A stretch of 64,000 nucleotides of DNA from a virus. The stretch lies in the IMG/VR virus record IMGVR_UViG_3300022745_000029, positions 1-64,000 of that record; one strand, given 5' to 3'. The translations under genes and the position numbers were made by a program. Each line of letters begins with the position of its first letter. The stretch's first letter is position 1. Below are positions 29,674 through 40,300 of this stretch, one piece after another. The notes below the pieces were generated by a model that was not told the origin of the DNA, did not search any database, and worked only from the letters and a program-made list of their open reading frames with translations.

Positions 29674-30906
29674 ATGCCCACCAATGCCTCCAGCTCGTTC
29701 GAGCAGCTACGCTACATCCCGGAAGCCACCTACGGTGTGATTCCCGGCGCTGGCAACGCTGTGAACCTGCGCATGACCGACCCGACGCTGAAGGCGGCCA
29801 TTCCCACGGTGGAGTCGCAGGAAGTGCGCCCCGACCGCCTGTCGACCGGCTTGGTCCGCGTGGACCAGAACATCACCGGCGGCTTCAACTTCGAGCTGTC
29901 CGGCAAGGAGTACGACCCCTTCTTCGAGGGCTTGCTGGGCCAGTCGTTCGCCCACTATGGCACCTCGGGCGTGGGCACCACGTTCGCCATGTCCACCACG
30001 TCCAGCACCATCACGGCGGCTGTGGCCCCCACGACCACCTCGGCCTTCACCAACCTGACCGCGGGCAGCTGGTTCAAGGTCATCCCACCGGCTGGCGCGA
30101 GCCAGGCCGTCAAGGACTATTTCGCTGACACGTGGTTCAAGGTGCACGCCTCCACGCCGGTGACCACCACCGTCATCACCCTGGACGCCAGCACCCCGAT
30201 CGCCGCCCCTGGCCTGATCTCCAGCACCGCCGGCTACGCCATCAGCCAGTCCGTCATCCAGAACGGCAGCACGGTCAAGTCCTTCGCCATGGAGCTGGCC
30301 TACACCGACGTGGTGCAGTTCCTCACCTACACCGGCTTGCGTGTGAACTCGATGGACCTGGCGATCGACGTCGGCTCCCTCATCACCGGCAGCTTCGACT
30401 TCCTGGGCGCCGGCCACAGCGCGCAGGGCGTGACCCTGCTGCCCGGCACCCCGGTGGCCAGCCAGACGCTGGACCCGATGAACGCGGTCACCGACGTCGG
30501 CTCCATCTACGAGAACGGCTCCAGCCTGCTTGCCAGCACCAGCTTCATCAAGTCGGTCAAGCTGAACGTGTCCAACAACCTGCGCGGCCAGAAGGCGGTG
30601 GGCGTGTTCGGCAACGCCGGCGTGGGCGTGGGTGAACTCATGCTCACCGGCACCATGGAGGTCTACTTCCAGGACGCCACCTACTACAACAAGTGGCTCA
30701 AGGGCACCAACACCAGCTTGTCCATCGGCGTCGCCGACGGCCTAGGCAACGGCTACCTGGTCGACTTCGACAAGGTCACCTTCAAAGACGGCGCCCTGAA
30801 CGGCGGCAAGCGCAACGAGGACGTGATCCTTGCCCTGCCGTTCCAGGCCTTCTACAACCCGACGACCGGCCGCGGTATCCGCATCACGCGCGGCGTCTCG
30901 TCGTAA
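29674..30906 (+). CDS. Major tail tube protein
   Basis: The main tail subunit, expected in very high copy. The 410-residue protein starts MPTNASSSFEQLRYIPEATY and shows the 'YxPExTYGxxP' N-terminus common in siphophage tube proteins. Ser/Thr/Gly-rich beta strands dominate, including VQFLTYTGLRVNSMDLAIDV and IKSVKLNVSNNLRGQKAVGV. It has its own promoter (D) and is followed by a strong hairpin terminator, as expected for a highly expressed gene. Confidence 0.8.
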   Translation: MPTNASSSFEQLRYIPEATYGVIPGAGNAVNLRMTDPTLKAAIPTVESQEVRPDRLSTGLVRVDQNITGGFNFELSGKEYDPFFEGLLGQSFAHYGTSGVGTTFAMSTTSSTITAAVAPTTTSAFTNLTAGSWFKVIPPAGASQAVKDYFADTWFKVHASTPVTTTVITLDASTPIAAPGLISSTAGYAISQSVIQNGSTVKSFAMELAYTDVVQFLTYTGLRVNSMDLAIDVGSLITGSFDFLGAGHSAQGVTLLPGTPVASQTLDPMNAVTDVGSIYENGSSLLASTSFIKSVKLNVSNNLRGQKAVGVFGNAGVGVGELMLTGTMEVYFQDATYYNKWLKGTNTSLSIGVADGLGNGYLVDFDKVTFKDGALNGGKRNEDVILALPFQAFYNPTTGRGIRITRGVSS

Positions 30907-30913
30907 TGAATCT

Positions 30914-30962
30914 GGCGGGCCAAGACCCGCCTGATGCGATGCCCGCCGCGAGCGGGCGTTTT
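30914..30962 (+). terminator. Tandem hairpins after the tail tube gene
   Basis: GGCGGG-CCAAGA-CCCGCC (30914-30931) is followed by GCCCGC-CGCGA-GCGGGC (30941-30957) and GTTTTCC. The second is a typical intrinsic terminator with a short T-run. Confidence 0.65.
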
Positions 30963-30986
30963 CCAACCCACTAGAAGAAAAACAAC

Positions 30987-31388
30987 ATGGACATTTTTGC
31001 AACCTACGCGACCGACGAAAAGGCCGAGGTCGAAGGCCGCTGGCTGCCCCTGGGCGACGCCGAGTTTCTGGTCGCACGTGCCGGCAACCACAAGTACAAC
31101 GCCGCCGTGAAGGCCGCGTTTGAGGCCAACAAGCTCACGCTTGACGCCGGCGGCGCAGCGGCCGAGGCCCGTGCCAACGAGATCTTTGCCGACGTCATGG
31201 CCAACACCATCCTGCTGGGCTGGAAGGGCGTGATGCGCGCCGGCAAGCCCTGGGACTACAGCTACACCGCCGCTCGCGCCGCCCTGGGCCTGAAGGAGTT
31301 CCGCCTGCGCATCTCCGCGCTGGCCGACAACTACGAAAACTTCCTGGTCAAGGAAGAGGAAGCCCAGGGAAACGTCTCGCAGGGATAG
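30987..31388 (+). CDS. Tail assembly chaperone, short form (G-like, 133 aa)
   Basis: Located between tube and tape measure genes as in nearly all siphophages. The protein begins MDIFATYATDEKAEVEGRWL and has a helical chaperone body (KAAFEANKLTLDAGGAAAEA, ELRISALADNYENF-like). A slippery heptamer near its end allows a longer product. Its TAG stop is at 31386-31388. Confidence 0.82.
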   Translation: MDIFATYATDEKAEVEGRWLPLGDAEFLVARAGNHKYNAAVKAAFEANKLTLDAGGAAAEARANEIFADVMANTILLGWKGVMRAGKPWDYSYTAARAALGLKEFRLRISALADNYENFLVKEEEAQGNVSQG

Positions 31389-31723
31389 TCCAGTGGGGGG
31401 CCAAGTGGGGCCCCCACTTGGCATCCCTGAGGGCTGCTGCAGCCAAGGGCGGGGCGGCCGGCGAGAGGTTCCGCCACATCCTTGCCAGCGCGCCGCGCGC
31501 GAAGCCCGAGGACGAGGAGTACCTCAACGCCTACAACGAGCTTGACGACGGCCGCTGCATGGGGGCCGTTGCCCCCAACCCAATCCCCACCTCAGAGATC
31601 GTTCTGTACTGCGTGGGGGTGGGGGTTGCTTCTCCAGACGCGCGGGCCAAGTATCTCCGCTTGATCCGTCGGATGGACCGCGCCTACCTGGCGCACTGGG
31701 CAGAGAACAACAAGAAGAAATAG
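30987..31723 (+). CDS. Tail assembly chaperone, -1 frameshifted long form (GT-like)
   Basis: GGGAAAC at 31367-31373 is in the correct phase (CA-G GGA AAC) for -1 slippage, 13 bases before the short form's stop. After slippage the frame continues RLAGIVQWGAKWGPHLASL to a TAG at 31723, adding about 115 residues with MGAVAPNPIPTSEIV and a basic C-terminus. The second part lacks a plausible start of its own. This is the lambda G/GT arrangement; the long form bridges tube subunits and tape measure during assembly. Confidence 0.82.
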
Positions 31724-31729
31724 CGGCCT

Positions 31730-34700
31730 GTGGAAAACCTCAATCTTAACCTGAGCGGGGAGCAGTTCACCAAAGCGGCGGAGATGATCATCTCCTCGCT
31801 GGTGGAGCTGCAGGGCGCCATCCAGAAGTTCGCCACGGCGCCGGCCGACCGCCTCAAGCAAGAGGTCGGGGCCCTCAACACAGCCATCCAGACCTCGCTG
31901 ACCACGTCGCAGCAGGAGATCAACAAGGTCCAGGCCACTGTCCGCAAGGCGGGGGCTGCCGCAGCAGAGGAGGCTGCCCGCACAGGCAAGGCCACCGGCA
32001 AGGCGTTTTCCGACCAGCTGCAAGGGGAGATTGCCAAGATCCGCCTGACGGTGCCCGGAGTAGTGCTCCCGGGCGGCATCAAGGCCTCCATCGGGGCCAG
32101 CGGGCTTGGCGCCGGCCCGGAGCTTCTGAACACGCGTGCCCGCCTGATCTCGGCCGGCGCGGCGGACCCGGAGCTGGACAAGCTGGCAAAGGCATCCGCT
32201 GCGGCGATCAAGGCCGCCACGGTGCCCGGCTACCTACCGGCTGGCCCCGCTTGGTGGGACAAGGTAATCGCAGAGCAGCAGGCCGCCCAGGCAAAGCTCG
32301 ACGCGGCCTATCAGAAATCGATTGTCAAGCTCGAGAAAAACACGGCTCAGGCGGTCAAGGCCGCCACGGTGCCCGGCTACCTACCGGCTGGCCCCGCTTG
32401 GTGGGAGAAAACCCTCGCGGAGCAGGAGGCCCAGAAGACGGCAGCCAGTACCGCCCTGATCCGGCGGCAGGTCGCCGTGGCCTCCGCGTCACCTGTCGGA
32501 CCCTTTAGCGTGTCGGAGGGAGCTAGCCTCGGCAAGGTTTACGGGGCCCTTGAGGAAAGGACCAACTCGCTGGCCGGGGCGAGCGGCTTGCTTTCCAGCC
32601 GCTCGCGGGAGGTTCACTCGGCCCTGCGGGGGGTAGCAGCCGCAGCTGACCAGCTGTTCCTGACCTACGGGGCGATCATCCCGCTGACAACGACGTTCTT
32701 CGCGGCCAGCGCGGTCCGTCAGTCGTTCGCCGCGTTCAAGGACATTGAGTACCAGCTCAAGTTCGTGCAGGCTCTGTCTGGGGATGTGGGGAAGTCTTTC
32801 GACGACACTTTCCAGCGCCTCAACGGCATCGCGTCCCAAGCCGGCGTGGCCCCGGTGGAAGCTGCCAAAGGCCTGCGCATGCTCGCGCAGAGCGGCCTGT
32901 CCACGAATGAGGCCCTGTCGGCGCTGCCGGCAATCCTGACCACCGCCACGGTGGGTGAGCTCGGGTTCGCTGACGCGGCCCAGGCCATGACCGGCGCCGT
33001 CTACGCGTTCAACTTGAGCCTGAATGAGCTGGGCCGGGTGGGCGACATCTTTGCCAAAGCCGGCGCAGTGTCGAACACCAGCGTCTCGCAAATTGCGGAG
33101 TCGATGAAACAGGCCTCCACGGTGGCCGGCGAATTCCGGGTCAGCATTGAAGACACGGCCACCGCCCTGGTGGCGCTGGCGAAGCGGAACATCACCGGGT
33201 CTGCGGCAGGTACGGCTTGGCGCAACCTGCTGACCGAGCTTGCCTCGCCGAAGGGTGACGCGAAGCGGGTGGCTCAGCAGCTGGGTATCAACCTGTTCGA
33301 CCCGATCAAGGGAACGATGGACGACTTCTTTGGGAAGTTCATCCCAACCCTGCGGGAGAAGATCAAGGTATTCGACCCCCGTAGCCAGGCGTATATCTTC
33401 AGTACGCTGGCCAACGAGCGGGGGGCCAAGGCGCTGTCCGCTCTCATGGGCCTAGACGACGCCGCCCTGGCGGAGGTCAAGAGCCAGCTCAGCAAGGCTG
33501 AGGGGTTTGCCGCGCAGGCCAAACTACGGCTTGCCGACTCGGTCCAAGGGGACCTTGACAAGCTGAAGGCCTCCTTCACCAGCAGCCTGGCCTCGGCCGG
33601 CCAGGAGGGCGAGGGCGGCCTGCGCTCAGCTCTGCAATCGCTGCGGGAGACTGTAGAGTCGAAGGGCTTTCAGACGGCACTCAGCAGCACGGTGCAGCTC
33701 CTCGGGGCCCTCGCGCAGGCGGTCGGCACCCTAGCCACGGTGCTCACCAACCCAGCGGTGCAGCTTGCAGCGCTGGGTGTGACCCTCGTGTCTTTGCGTA
33801 TGGCTGCGGCCGGCGCCGGCACAGGCCTACTGGCTCTTGGGGGCGCGATGGGGGCAGTCTCCCGCGCCTTCGTCGGCGTGGCTGTCGTTACCGGTGTCGT
33901 GGAGGCTTTCTCGGCCCTTTACTCCCTGCTGTCGAACCCCAGCCCCGCAGCCCGGGCGCTTAAGTCCACCGAGGACATGATCGCCAAGCAGGAGGAGTTC
34001 AACAATACCCTGCGCGAGCAGATCCGCCTGCAGAAGATCGCCAAGGGCGAGGACGGCGGCAACAACGCCGACCTGCAGGAAGCCCTGCGCAAGCAGGAGG
34101 CTCTTCGGGTCGAGTACGAGAACAAGAGCAAGGAGGCGTTTGCGCGCCCGAAGGCCGTGCCGCTGGGCAAGGGGGCTGTGGTGGACCCGTTTGCCGTAGA
34201 CGTGCAGCTTGCGCTGTCCGCGTACCAGGCGCAGGCCCGGCTGGTGGAGACGCTGCGGTCCAAGCAGAACGAAATGAAGGAGCTGCTTCGGGACCAGTAC
34301 AAGGGTGCCAAGGTCGGGACCGATCTGCCCTCCGGAACAGCTAGTTTTGGGCTCAACGACGTCAACGGCGCCCGCGCCGCGTACCGCGACACGCAGTCCG
34401 AGATCAACAACATCTTCAAGCGGTACAAGAACCTTGCCGACGCTGAGGATGAGGCGTCTCGCCTGGCAGATGCGCAGCTGAAGGCCCGGTACGACCGGCG
34501 CGTCATCACACTTGACCAGTTTGAGGCCGCGCGCGACAAGCTGCAGAGCCAGCACCTGCTCACGCGCAAGGGCCTTCTCATCGAGGAGAAAGCGGAACTC
34601 GACACCAAACTTGAGCAGCTCAAGGATGAGGCCAAGCTGCTCAACGCTGCGGCCAACTACAAGGCCAAAGGCCCGGGCGGCACCAATACCGAAGTGTCGA

Positions 34701-35761
34701 CCCGCGAAGTTCAGGCCCGCCAGGAGGCGGTGAAGGAGCGCCTTGCCGCGATCACCAACGAGATCACGAAGCTGCAGAACACGCAGGAGCTGAACGACGC
34801 AGCCACCCTGACGCGCCTGCTGCAGCACTCGGTGACTGCGGCAGAAGCCGCCCAGCGCCAGATCGAGGCGAACAAACAGGAGCTTGAGCTCATCAAACAG
34901 CAGGCCGACGAGCGCGCGAAGCTCAACGGCCTGACCGAGCGCGACCAGGCCGGCATGCTTGCCCGCATGAAGGTGGAGACCGCCAACCTCAAGGAGCAGC
35001 GCAACCTCACTGCCGAGATCGAGCGCCTCAAGGGTATCAAGCTCTCGGACCCCGGGCGCTCTGCCGAGCTGCAGGAAGCGATCGCCGCGCGCGAGAAAGA
35101 CCTGAAGGCGCTGAAGGACTCCGGGGAAGAAACCGTCAAGACCTCGGTCGACGCCGCCCTCAAGAACTTCGACAGCGCGAAGCTGAAGTCGGCTGCCGAC
35201 ACCATCAGCGGCTCCATTGCGGACGCCATCATCGACGGCACCGGGCAGGGCGCCAAGAGCATGGGCCAGATCCTTGAGCAGGAGCTGCTGAAGAAGCCCC
35301 TGCGCATGGCGCTTGCCAACCTGTTCAACCCCATCAGCAGCCAGATCGCCGGTGTGGGCATCGGCCTGGGCGACAGCCTGCTGCGCGGCTTCGGCGTCAA
35401 CAGCGCGCTCAGCAGCGCCGGCGCATTCGCGGTCGACCCGATGGGCGCCGCCGTCGGATCCGTCTTGAGCGGCTTCCGCGCCAGCGGCGGCTCCACGCTG
35501 CCCGGCAACTGGTACATGGCCGGCGAGAACGGCAAGGAGCTCATCAACTTCCCCACGTCCGGCCGCGTCTACAGTGCCGGCGACACCGCCAACATGATTG
35601 GCGGCCAGATCTCAGGGGGCGTCAACGTCACGCTGGCGCCCAACATCAGTATCGACAGCCGCACCGACCGCGCGGAGGTGGCCGCCGCCATCTCGCAAAG
35701 CATGCAGGCGACGCAGCGCCAGATGTACGAGCAGCTGCGTGAAGTAGGAGTGCTCCGGTAA
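31730..35761 (+). CDS. Tape measure protein
   Basis: Longest gene in the window (1343 residues), setting tail length. The GTG start lies seven bases after the chaperone stop. Features in order: N-terminal coiled coil, a tandem repeat (see 32208), a TP901-type tape measure core with FKDIEYQLKFVQALSGDVGK and MKQASTVAGEFRVSIEDTAT, hydrophobic segments around residues 660-730 (ALGVTLVSLRMAAAGAGTGL), a long charged coiled coil, and a C-terminal beta part ending in an 'AISQSMQATQRQMYEQLREV' helix. Confidence 0.92.
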   Translation: MENLNLNLSGEQFTKAAEMIISSLVELQGAIQKFATAPADRLKQEVGALNTAIQTSLTTSQQEINKVQATVRKAGAAAAEEAARTGKATGKAFSDQLQGEIAKIRLTVPGVVLPGGIKASIGASGLGAGPELLNTRARLISAGAADPELDKLAKASAAAIKAATVPGYLPAGPAWWDKVIAEQQAAQAKLDAAYQKSIVKLEKNTAQAVKAATVPGYLPAGPAWWEKTLAEQEAQKTAASTALIRRQVAVASASPVGPFSVSEGASLGKVYGALEERTNSLAGASGLLSSRSREVHSALRGVAAAADQLFLTYGAIIPLTTTFFAASAVRQSFAAFKDIEYQLKFVQALSGDVGKSFDDTFQRLNGIASQAGVAPVEAAKGLRMLAQSGLSTNEALSALPAILTTATVGELGFADAAQAMTGAVYAFNLSLNELGRVGDIFAKAGAVSNTSVSQIAESMKQASTVAGEFRVSIEDTATALVALAKRNITGSAAGTAWRNLLTELASPKGDAKRVAQQLGINLFDPIKGTMDDFFGKFIPTLREKIKVFDPRSQAYIFSTLANERGAKALSALMGLDDAALAEVKSQLSKAEGFAAQAKLRLADSVQGDLDKLKASFTSSLASAGQEGEGGLRSALQSLRETVESKGFQTALSSTVQLLGALAQAVGTLATVLTNPAVQLAALGVTLVSLRMAAAGAGTGLLALGGAMGAVSRAFVGVAVVTGVVEAFSALYSLLSNPSPAARALKSTEDMIAKQEEFNNTLREQIRLQKIAKGEDGGNNADLQEALRKQEALRVEYENKSKEAFARPKAVPLGKGAVVDPFAVDVQLALSAYQAQARLVETLRSKQNEMKELLRDQYKGAKVGTDLPSGTASFGLNDVNGARAAYRDTQSEINNIFKRYKNLADAEDEASRLADAQLKARYDRRVITLDQFEAARDKLQSQHLLTRKGLLIEEKAELDTKLEQLKDEAKLLNAAANYKAKGPGGTNTEVSTREVQARQEAVKERLAAITNEITKLQNTQELNDAATLTRLLQHSVTAAEAAQRQIEANKQELELIKQQADERAKLNGLTERDQAGMLARMKVETANLKEQRNLTAEIERLKGIKLSDPGRSAELQEAIAAREKDLKALKDSGEETVKTSVDAALKNFDSAKLKSAADTISGSIADAIIDGTGQGAKSMGQILEQELLKKPLRMALANLFNPISSQIAGVGIGLGDSLLRGFGVNSALSSAGAFAVDPMGAAVGSVLSGFRASGGSTLPGNWYMAGENGKELINFPTSGRVYSAGDTANMIGGQISGGVNVTLAPNISIDSRTDRAEVAAAISQSMQATQRQMYEQLREVGVLR
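32208..32406 (+). repeat. 52-bp direct repeat inside the tape measure gene
   Basis: Two nearly identical 52-bp copies (32208-32259, 32355-32406) encode KAATVPGYLPAGPAWW twice, 49 codons apart, suggesting recent internal duplication. Confidence 0.8.
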
Positions 35762-36381
35762 TGGCCGTCATCCAACTCCCCAGCACCCTGAAGCTGAAGA
35801 GCCTGGTCGTCGGCCAGCGCCGGCACGACCTTGACTTCAGCAACCCGGAGTCCGGCAACGGCTCCGTGCGCCCGCTTGGGCCCCCACAGTGGACGTACAG
35901 CTTCACCAGCGACGACCAGATGGACCTGCTGCAGGCCTCCGAATGGGAAGCCCTGCAGATGCAGATGCGCGGGCGCATCAACCGCCTTGAGGCCTGGGAC
36001 GTGGGCAAGCCTGCGCCGCTGGGCACCATGCGCGGGACGATGACGCTCAACGGCGCGCACGCCGCCGGCGCCGTCACGCTGAACATCAGCGCCGCAGGGC
36101 AGGGCAGCAAGACCTTGCTGCAGGGTGACTGGCTGCGCGTGGCCTCGGGCCTGGGCACCAGCCAGCTGGTCAAGGTGCTGGGGGCCGCCACCGCCGACGT
36201 CAGCGGCAACATCGCCGTCACCGTCGAGCCCCCGCTGCGCCTTGCCTTCACCAGCGGCACCGCCGTTTCGTGGGACAAGCCCACCGCTTTCTACCAGCTC
36301 GAGTCCGCCGATGCCAGCTGGAAGTACGAGCGCGCCATCCAGGGCAGTTTCAGCCTGACCCTCGTCGAGAAGTGGTACTGA
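35761..36381 (+). CDS. Minor tail protein (206 aa)
   Basis: It overlaps the tape measure stop by one base. The sequence GPPQWTYSFTSDDQMDLLQA resembles N-termini of distal tail proteins, followed by an immunoglobulin-like stretch (AVTLNISAAGQGSKTLLQGD). It is likely a distal tail or baseplate component. Confidence 0.65.
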   Translation: MAVIQLPSTLKLKSLVVGQRRHDLDFSNPESGNGSVRPLGPPQWTYSFTSDDQMDLLQASEWEALQMQMRGRINRLEAWDVGKPAPLGTMRGTMTLNGAHAAGAVTLNISAAGQGSKTLLQGDWLRVASGLGTSQLVKVLGAATADVSGNIAVTVEPPLRLAFTSGTAVSWDKPTAFYQLESADASWKYERAIQGSFSLTLVEKWY

Positions 36382-36382
36382 C

Positions 36383-36979
36383 ATGCTGAACCTTGGCACC
36401 AGCGTCAACAGCCAGATCGCCACCAAAGTCATTGGTGGCGTCTGGCTCGTCGAGATGTTCTTCGCGTCAGGCACGCAGCGCCTGACCAACTGGCCCCTGT
36501 CCCTCACCTACGGGGCGAACACCTACACCGGCCTGGGCACTGTGGGGTCCGTGGGCAACCTCACCGAGAGCGAGGCTAATACCGACAAGCGCACCACGCT
36601 CACCCTGAGCCCGGTCCGTACCGAGCTGCTTGCCCTGGCGCTGGGCAACGTCGAGGGCTACCGCGGCAAACCCGTCAACATCTACCTGTGGGCTATCGGC
36701 GACAACTACCAGCCGGTGGGCAACCCCCTGTTGCGTTTCTTCGGCGTTATGGACCAGGTGTCGGTCAAACGGAACGCCGGGCAGAGTGGTGAGGTCACCG
36801 GCAGCATCGAAATGACGTGCCTACCCGGCGGCGCCGACTCTACCCGCAAGGGCTCCACGCTGCGCATGAACAACGCCCAGCACCAGTCCCGCCACCCCGG
36901 CGAGCGCGGGTTCGAGTACGTCAACGACCTGCTGGCCAATGAGCAGGTCTGGCTCTCCAAGAACTTCCAGGCGGCCTGA
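36383..36979 (+). CDS. Tail tip/hub-type protein (198 aa)
   Basis: It begins MLNLGTSVNSQIATKVIGGV and contains TYTGLGTVGSVGNLTESEAN and LRFFGVMDQVSVKRNAGQSG, which match DUF2163/baseplate-hub proteins that precede the tip peptidase in many proteobacterial siphophages and gene transfer agents. The C-terminus has Cys-Leu-Pro-Gly (CLPGGADSTRKG). Confidence 0.65.
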   Translation: MLNLGTSVNSQIATKVIGGVWLVEMFFASGTQRLTNWPLSLTYGANTYTGLGTVGSVGNLTESEANTDKRTTLTLSPVRTELLALALGNVEGYRGKPVNIYLWAIGDNYQPVGNPLLRFFGVMDQVSVKRNAGQSGEVTGSIEMTCLPGGADSTRKGSTLRMNNAQHQSRHPGERGFEYVNDLLANEQVWLSKNFQAA

Positions 36980-36980
36980 C

Positions 36981-37376
36981 ATGCACAGCTCCGTACACGC
37001 GCGCCTGGACGCACTGGTCGCCGCCCAGCTGAAAAAGCCCTTCGACTGGAACGGCAACAACTGCTGCACGTTCGCCGCCGACTGGGTGCTGGCCATCACC
37101 GGCGTCGACCACATGGCCGAGTACCGCGACATCAAAACTGCCCTGCAGGCGGCGCGCGCCCTGCGCAAGCTCGGCGGCCTGGCGTCGGCGGCCTCCGTCA
37201 TCGGGCCGGAAGTGCTGCCAGGTATGGCCCGCTACGGCGACATCACCCTCGTCGCCGGCGAGAAGGGCCGGGCTTCCCTTGCTCCCTGTATCGGGCCTAG
37301 TGTGGTGGCGCCCAGTGCCACAGGCCTTGTTTGCATGCCGCTGGAGTGGGCAACCAAAGCCTGGAGGGTGCAGTGA
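36981..37376 (+). CDS. NlpC/P60-like tail tip peptidase (131 aa)
   Basis: The catalytic region is NNCCTFAADWVLAITG, with the conserved Cys before a helix as in NlpC/P60 or DUF6950 cell-wall peptidases. A later His is not obvious, so activity is uncertain. Position before the tip protein fits the K-like role of local peptidoglycan digestion during DNA injection. Confidence 0.68.
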   Translation: MHSSVHARLDALVAAQLKKPFDWNGNNCCTFAADWVLAITGVDHMAEYRDIKTALQAARALRKLGGLASAASVIGPEVLPGMARYGDITLVAGEKGRASLAPCIGPSVVAPSATGLVCMPLEWATKAWRVQ

Positions 37377-40300
37377 TTTTGCGGATCGTGGTGGCCATGC
37401 TGCTCGCGCTGGGCGCGGGCTCGGCGCTGGCCGCTGATCCTGCATCGATCGTGGCCTTTACCTTGTTCGACATGGGGGCGAGCTCCACGTTCGCGCTATG
37501 GGTGGCCGGGAATCTCGGGACGCTTGCCACTATCGGCCTGGTCGGCTTCCAGATGTACGGCAACGCCGCCGCCAAGCGCAAAGCTGCGGACGCCGCTGCC
37601 TCGCAGGCCGAGGCCAACCGCATCGCCTACAACGCCGGCCTGCAGGACCGCACCGCTATGGTGCTGAGTTCCGAGGCGCCATTCGTCACGATCTACGGGG
37701 AAGCCCGTGTGGGCGGCGCCGTCGTGGCCATGTTCACCAGCGACAAGCTGGACTCCGGCCCTTCGAGCATCTTTCGCGCCGGCAGCGCCGACAAGACGCG
37801 CGACGCGCTGCGCCACCTGGTGATCGTGGTGGCCGCTCACGAGGTCACCGGTATCGACGAAATCTACATCGACGGCGACGCCTTCGGCCCGTTGGACAGC
37901 AACGGCTACGTCACTGGCGGCGCGTTCTTTGCCGCCGAGCCTGTGCAGCGCACCGCCAGCGTGGCGTTCGACGGCTCCGGCCACGCCACGCTGCCCGAGT
38001 CATCCATCGGCTTGGTCAGCGTGCAGGCTATCCAGTCCGGAGAGTACGGCGACTACGCGGCGACCGTGCCAGGCGCCACCGTCTCCGGCACCACCGTGAC
38101 GGTGCCCTTGCAGTACGCAGGCCTCACCGGCACCGTCGTCTACAACATCCAGGGTGGCCACCCCACCGTGCGCGTCAGTAAGCACTTGGGCACCGTCGGT
38201 GACACCGCCGACGCCTACCTCATGTCGGCCGTGCCCGACAAGTGGACGTCCCAGCACCTGCTCAGCGGGTTCGCCTACGTGGTGATCACGCTGGACCTGA
38301 ACAACCAGCGCTTTCAGTCCGGCTTGCCCAAGTTCAGCTTCCAGACACGTGGCAAGAAGGTGTACGACTACCGCACCAGCACCACCGCCTACAGCACCAA
38401 CCCTGCTCTGTGCACGGCCGACTTCCTGAACTCCGAAATGTGGTCGGCCAACACCCGCGTGTCGGTCATTGCTGCGGACGCCATGTCCGCCGCCAGCGAT
38501 GCCGACACCCACGGCTACACCTGCAACGGATCCTTCACCAGCAACGACGCCCCGAAGGCGGTGCTGGAGGCGCTGGTGCAGTCCATGGCTGGGTTCGCGT
38601 TCGTGGCCGGGGGGTGGCGCATCCTTGCCGGGTCGTGGCAGACACCGGTGCTGGCCCTGGACGGCTCCAACATCGAAGGCCTGATCGAGATCTCGCAGGT
38701 CGGCGCCAGCCGCAGTGACATCTTCAACGGCGTGCGCGGCACCTACCTCCCGTACAACACCGCCGTGGTGACGGACTTCACCCCGTACCGCAACGCCACG
38801 TACTCGACCGCGGACGGTGGTGACCTTTGGTCTGACATGACGTTCACCTGGACCAACACCAACCAGGGCTGCCAGAACCTCGCGCGCGTGTTCACTGAGC
38901 GCATGCGCAACGGCTTGACCGTCACCGTGCCGGCCGGCATGGAGGCTTGGGGCGTGCAGCCCGGCGACCGCGTGTGGCTGACCAGCGCCGAGTTCGGCTG
39001 GGCGTCGAAGACCTTCCGCGTGACGGATTGGTCATTCGGCTTGAACACGCCGGTCATGCTCACCCTGCAGGAGGACGTGGCCGCCACGTACGACGCCGCC
39101 GACGCCGTAGTGGTCGACCAGTCGCCCAACACCGATCTGGTAGACCCCTTCGAGATCGCCGCGCCTGCCTTCATCACCGCCACCAGCGGCACCGCCGACC
39201 TGAAGATCGGAACTGATGGCTCCGTGCAGTCGCGCGTGAAGCTGGTGCTGCCCCTGAGCACCAACCCCTACGTCACCAACGGCGGCACACTCGAAATCGA
39301 CTACCGGCCCGACGACGGCAACCCCGCCACACCCACACAGACCCTGAGCCTGCCGGGCGACACCGCGTCCACCTACCTGACCGACGTGGTGGACGGCCAG
39401 CAGTACCTCATCCGCGCGCGGTACACGCACACCCTTGCCACCGGCCCGTGGAAGATCATCACCCACCGTGTGGTCGGAAAGACGGAGGCCCCGCCCGACG
39501 TCACCTACTTCGTGATCGACGGCGACCGCCTGAGCTGGACGGGTGTAGCCGCCCTGGACCTGGCCGGCTACGAGATCCGGTTCAACTACGGCAGCAACAC
39601 CTGGTGGGACGGCGCTGCGCCCCTGCACACGGGCGTCATCACCGACAACCCGTACACCATGACGAGCCGGCCCGTGGGCCCTGTAACCCTGCTCATCAAG
39701 GCCGTCGACACCAGCGGAAACTACTCGGCCCACGCGGCAACGATTCTGACGGACCTGGGCATCCCCACTGTCAGCAACCTGTATTTGTCCTGGCCGCAGG
39801 CCACCACCTTCCCGGGCACCATCGTCAACGGCGCCGTGTCCGGCGGCACGTTGGCGGCCGACGCTACCGACCGCTTTTACGGCCCCGACGCGGAGCCGTT
39901 CTACGGCACCGATAGCACAGCCGTTTTCTACGACGCCAGCACGTACAAGGACATGTCCTACACATGGGGCGTTACCCCCACGGCGTCTGGCACGCTGCTG
40001 CTGGACTACGCGGTGGCCGCGAGCAACTACACCATCGAGTACCAGCGCGACAGCCAGGCCGTGTTCTACGGCACCGGCACCGATCCGTTCTACGGCACAT
40101 CGACCGACCCGTTTTACGGCACCCCCACGGACTGGACCACATGGCCCGGCTCCCTTGAAATCGGCCGGCCCGAGCAGATCAGCTTCCGTATCTCCACGGT
40201 CGGCGGCACCACCCGGGGCGTCATCACCACGGCCACCACCAAGCTGGACGTCCCCGACGTCACCGAGAGCCTGAACGACGTCGTCATCAGCGCGGCGGGC

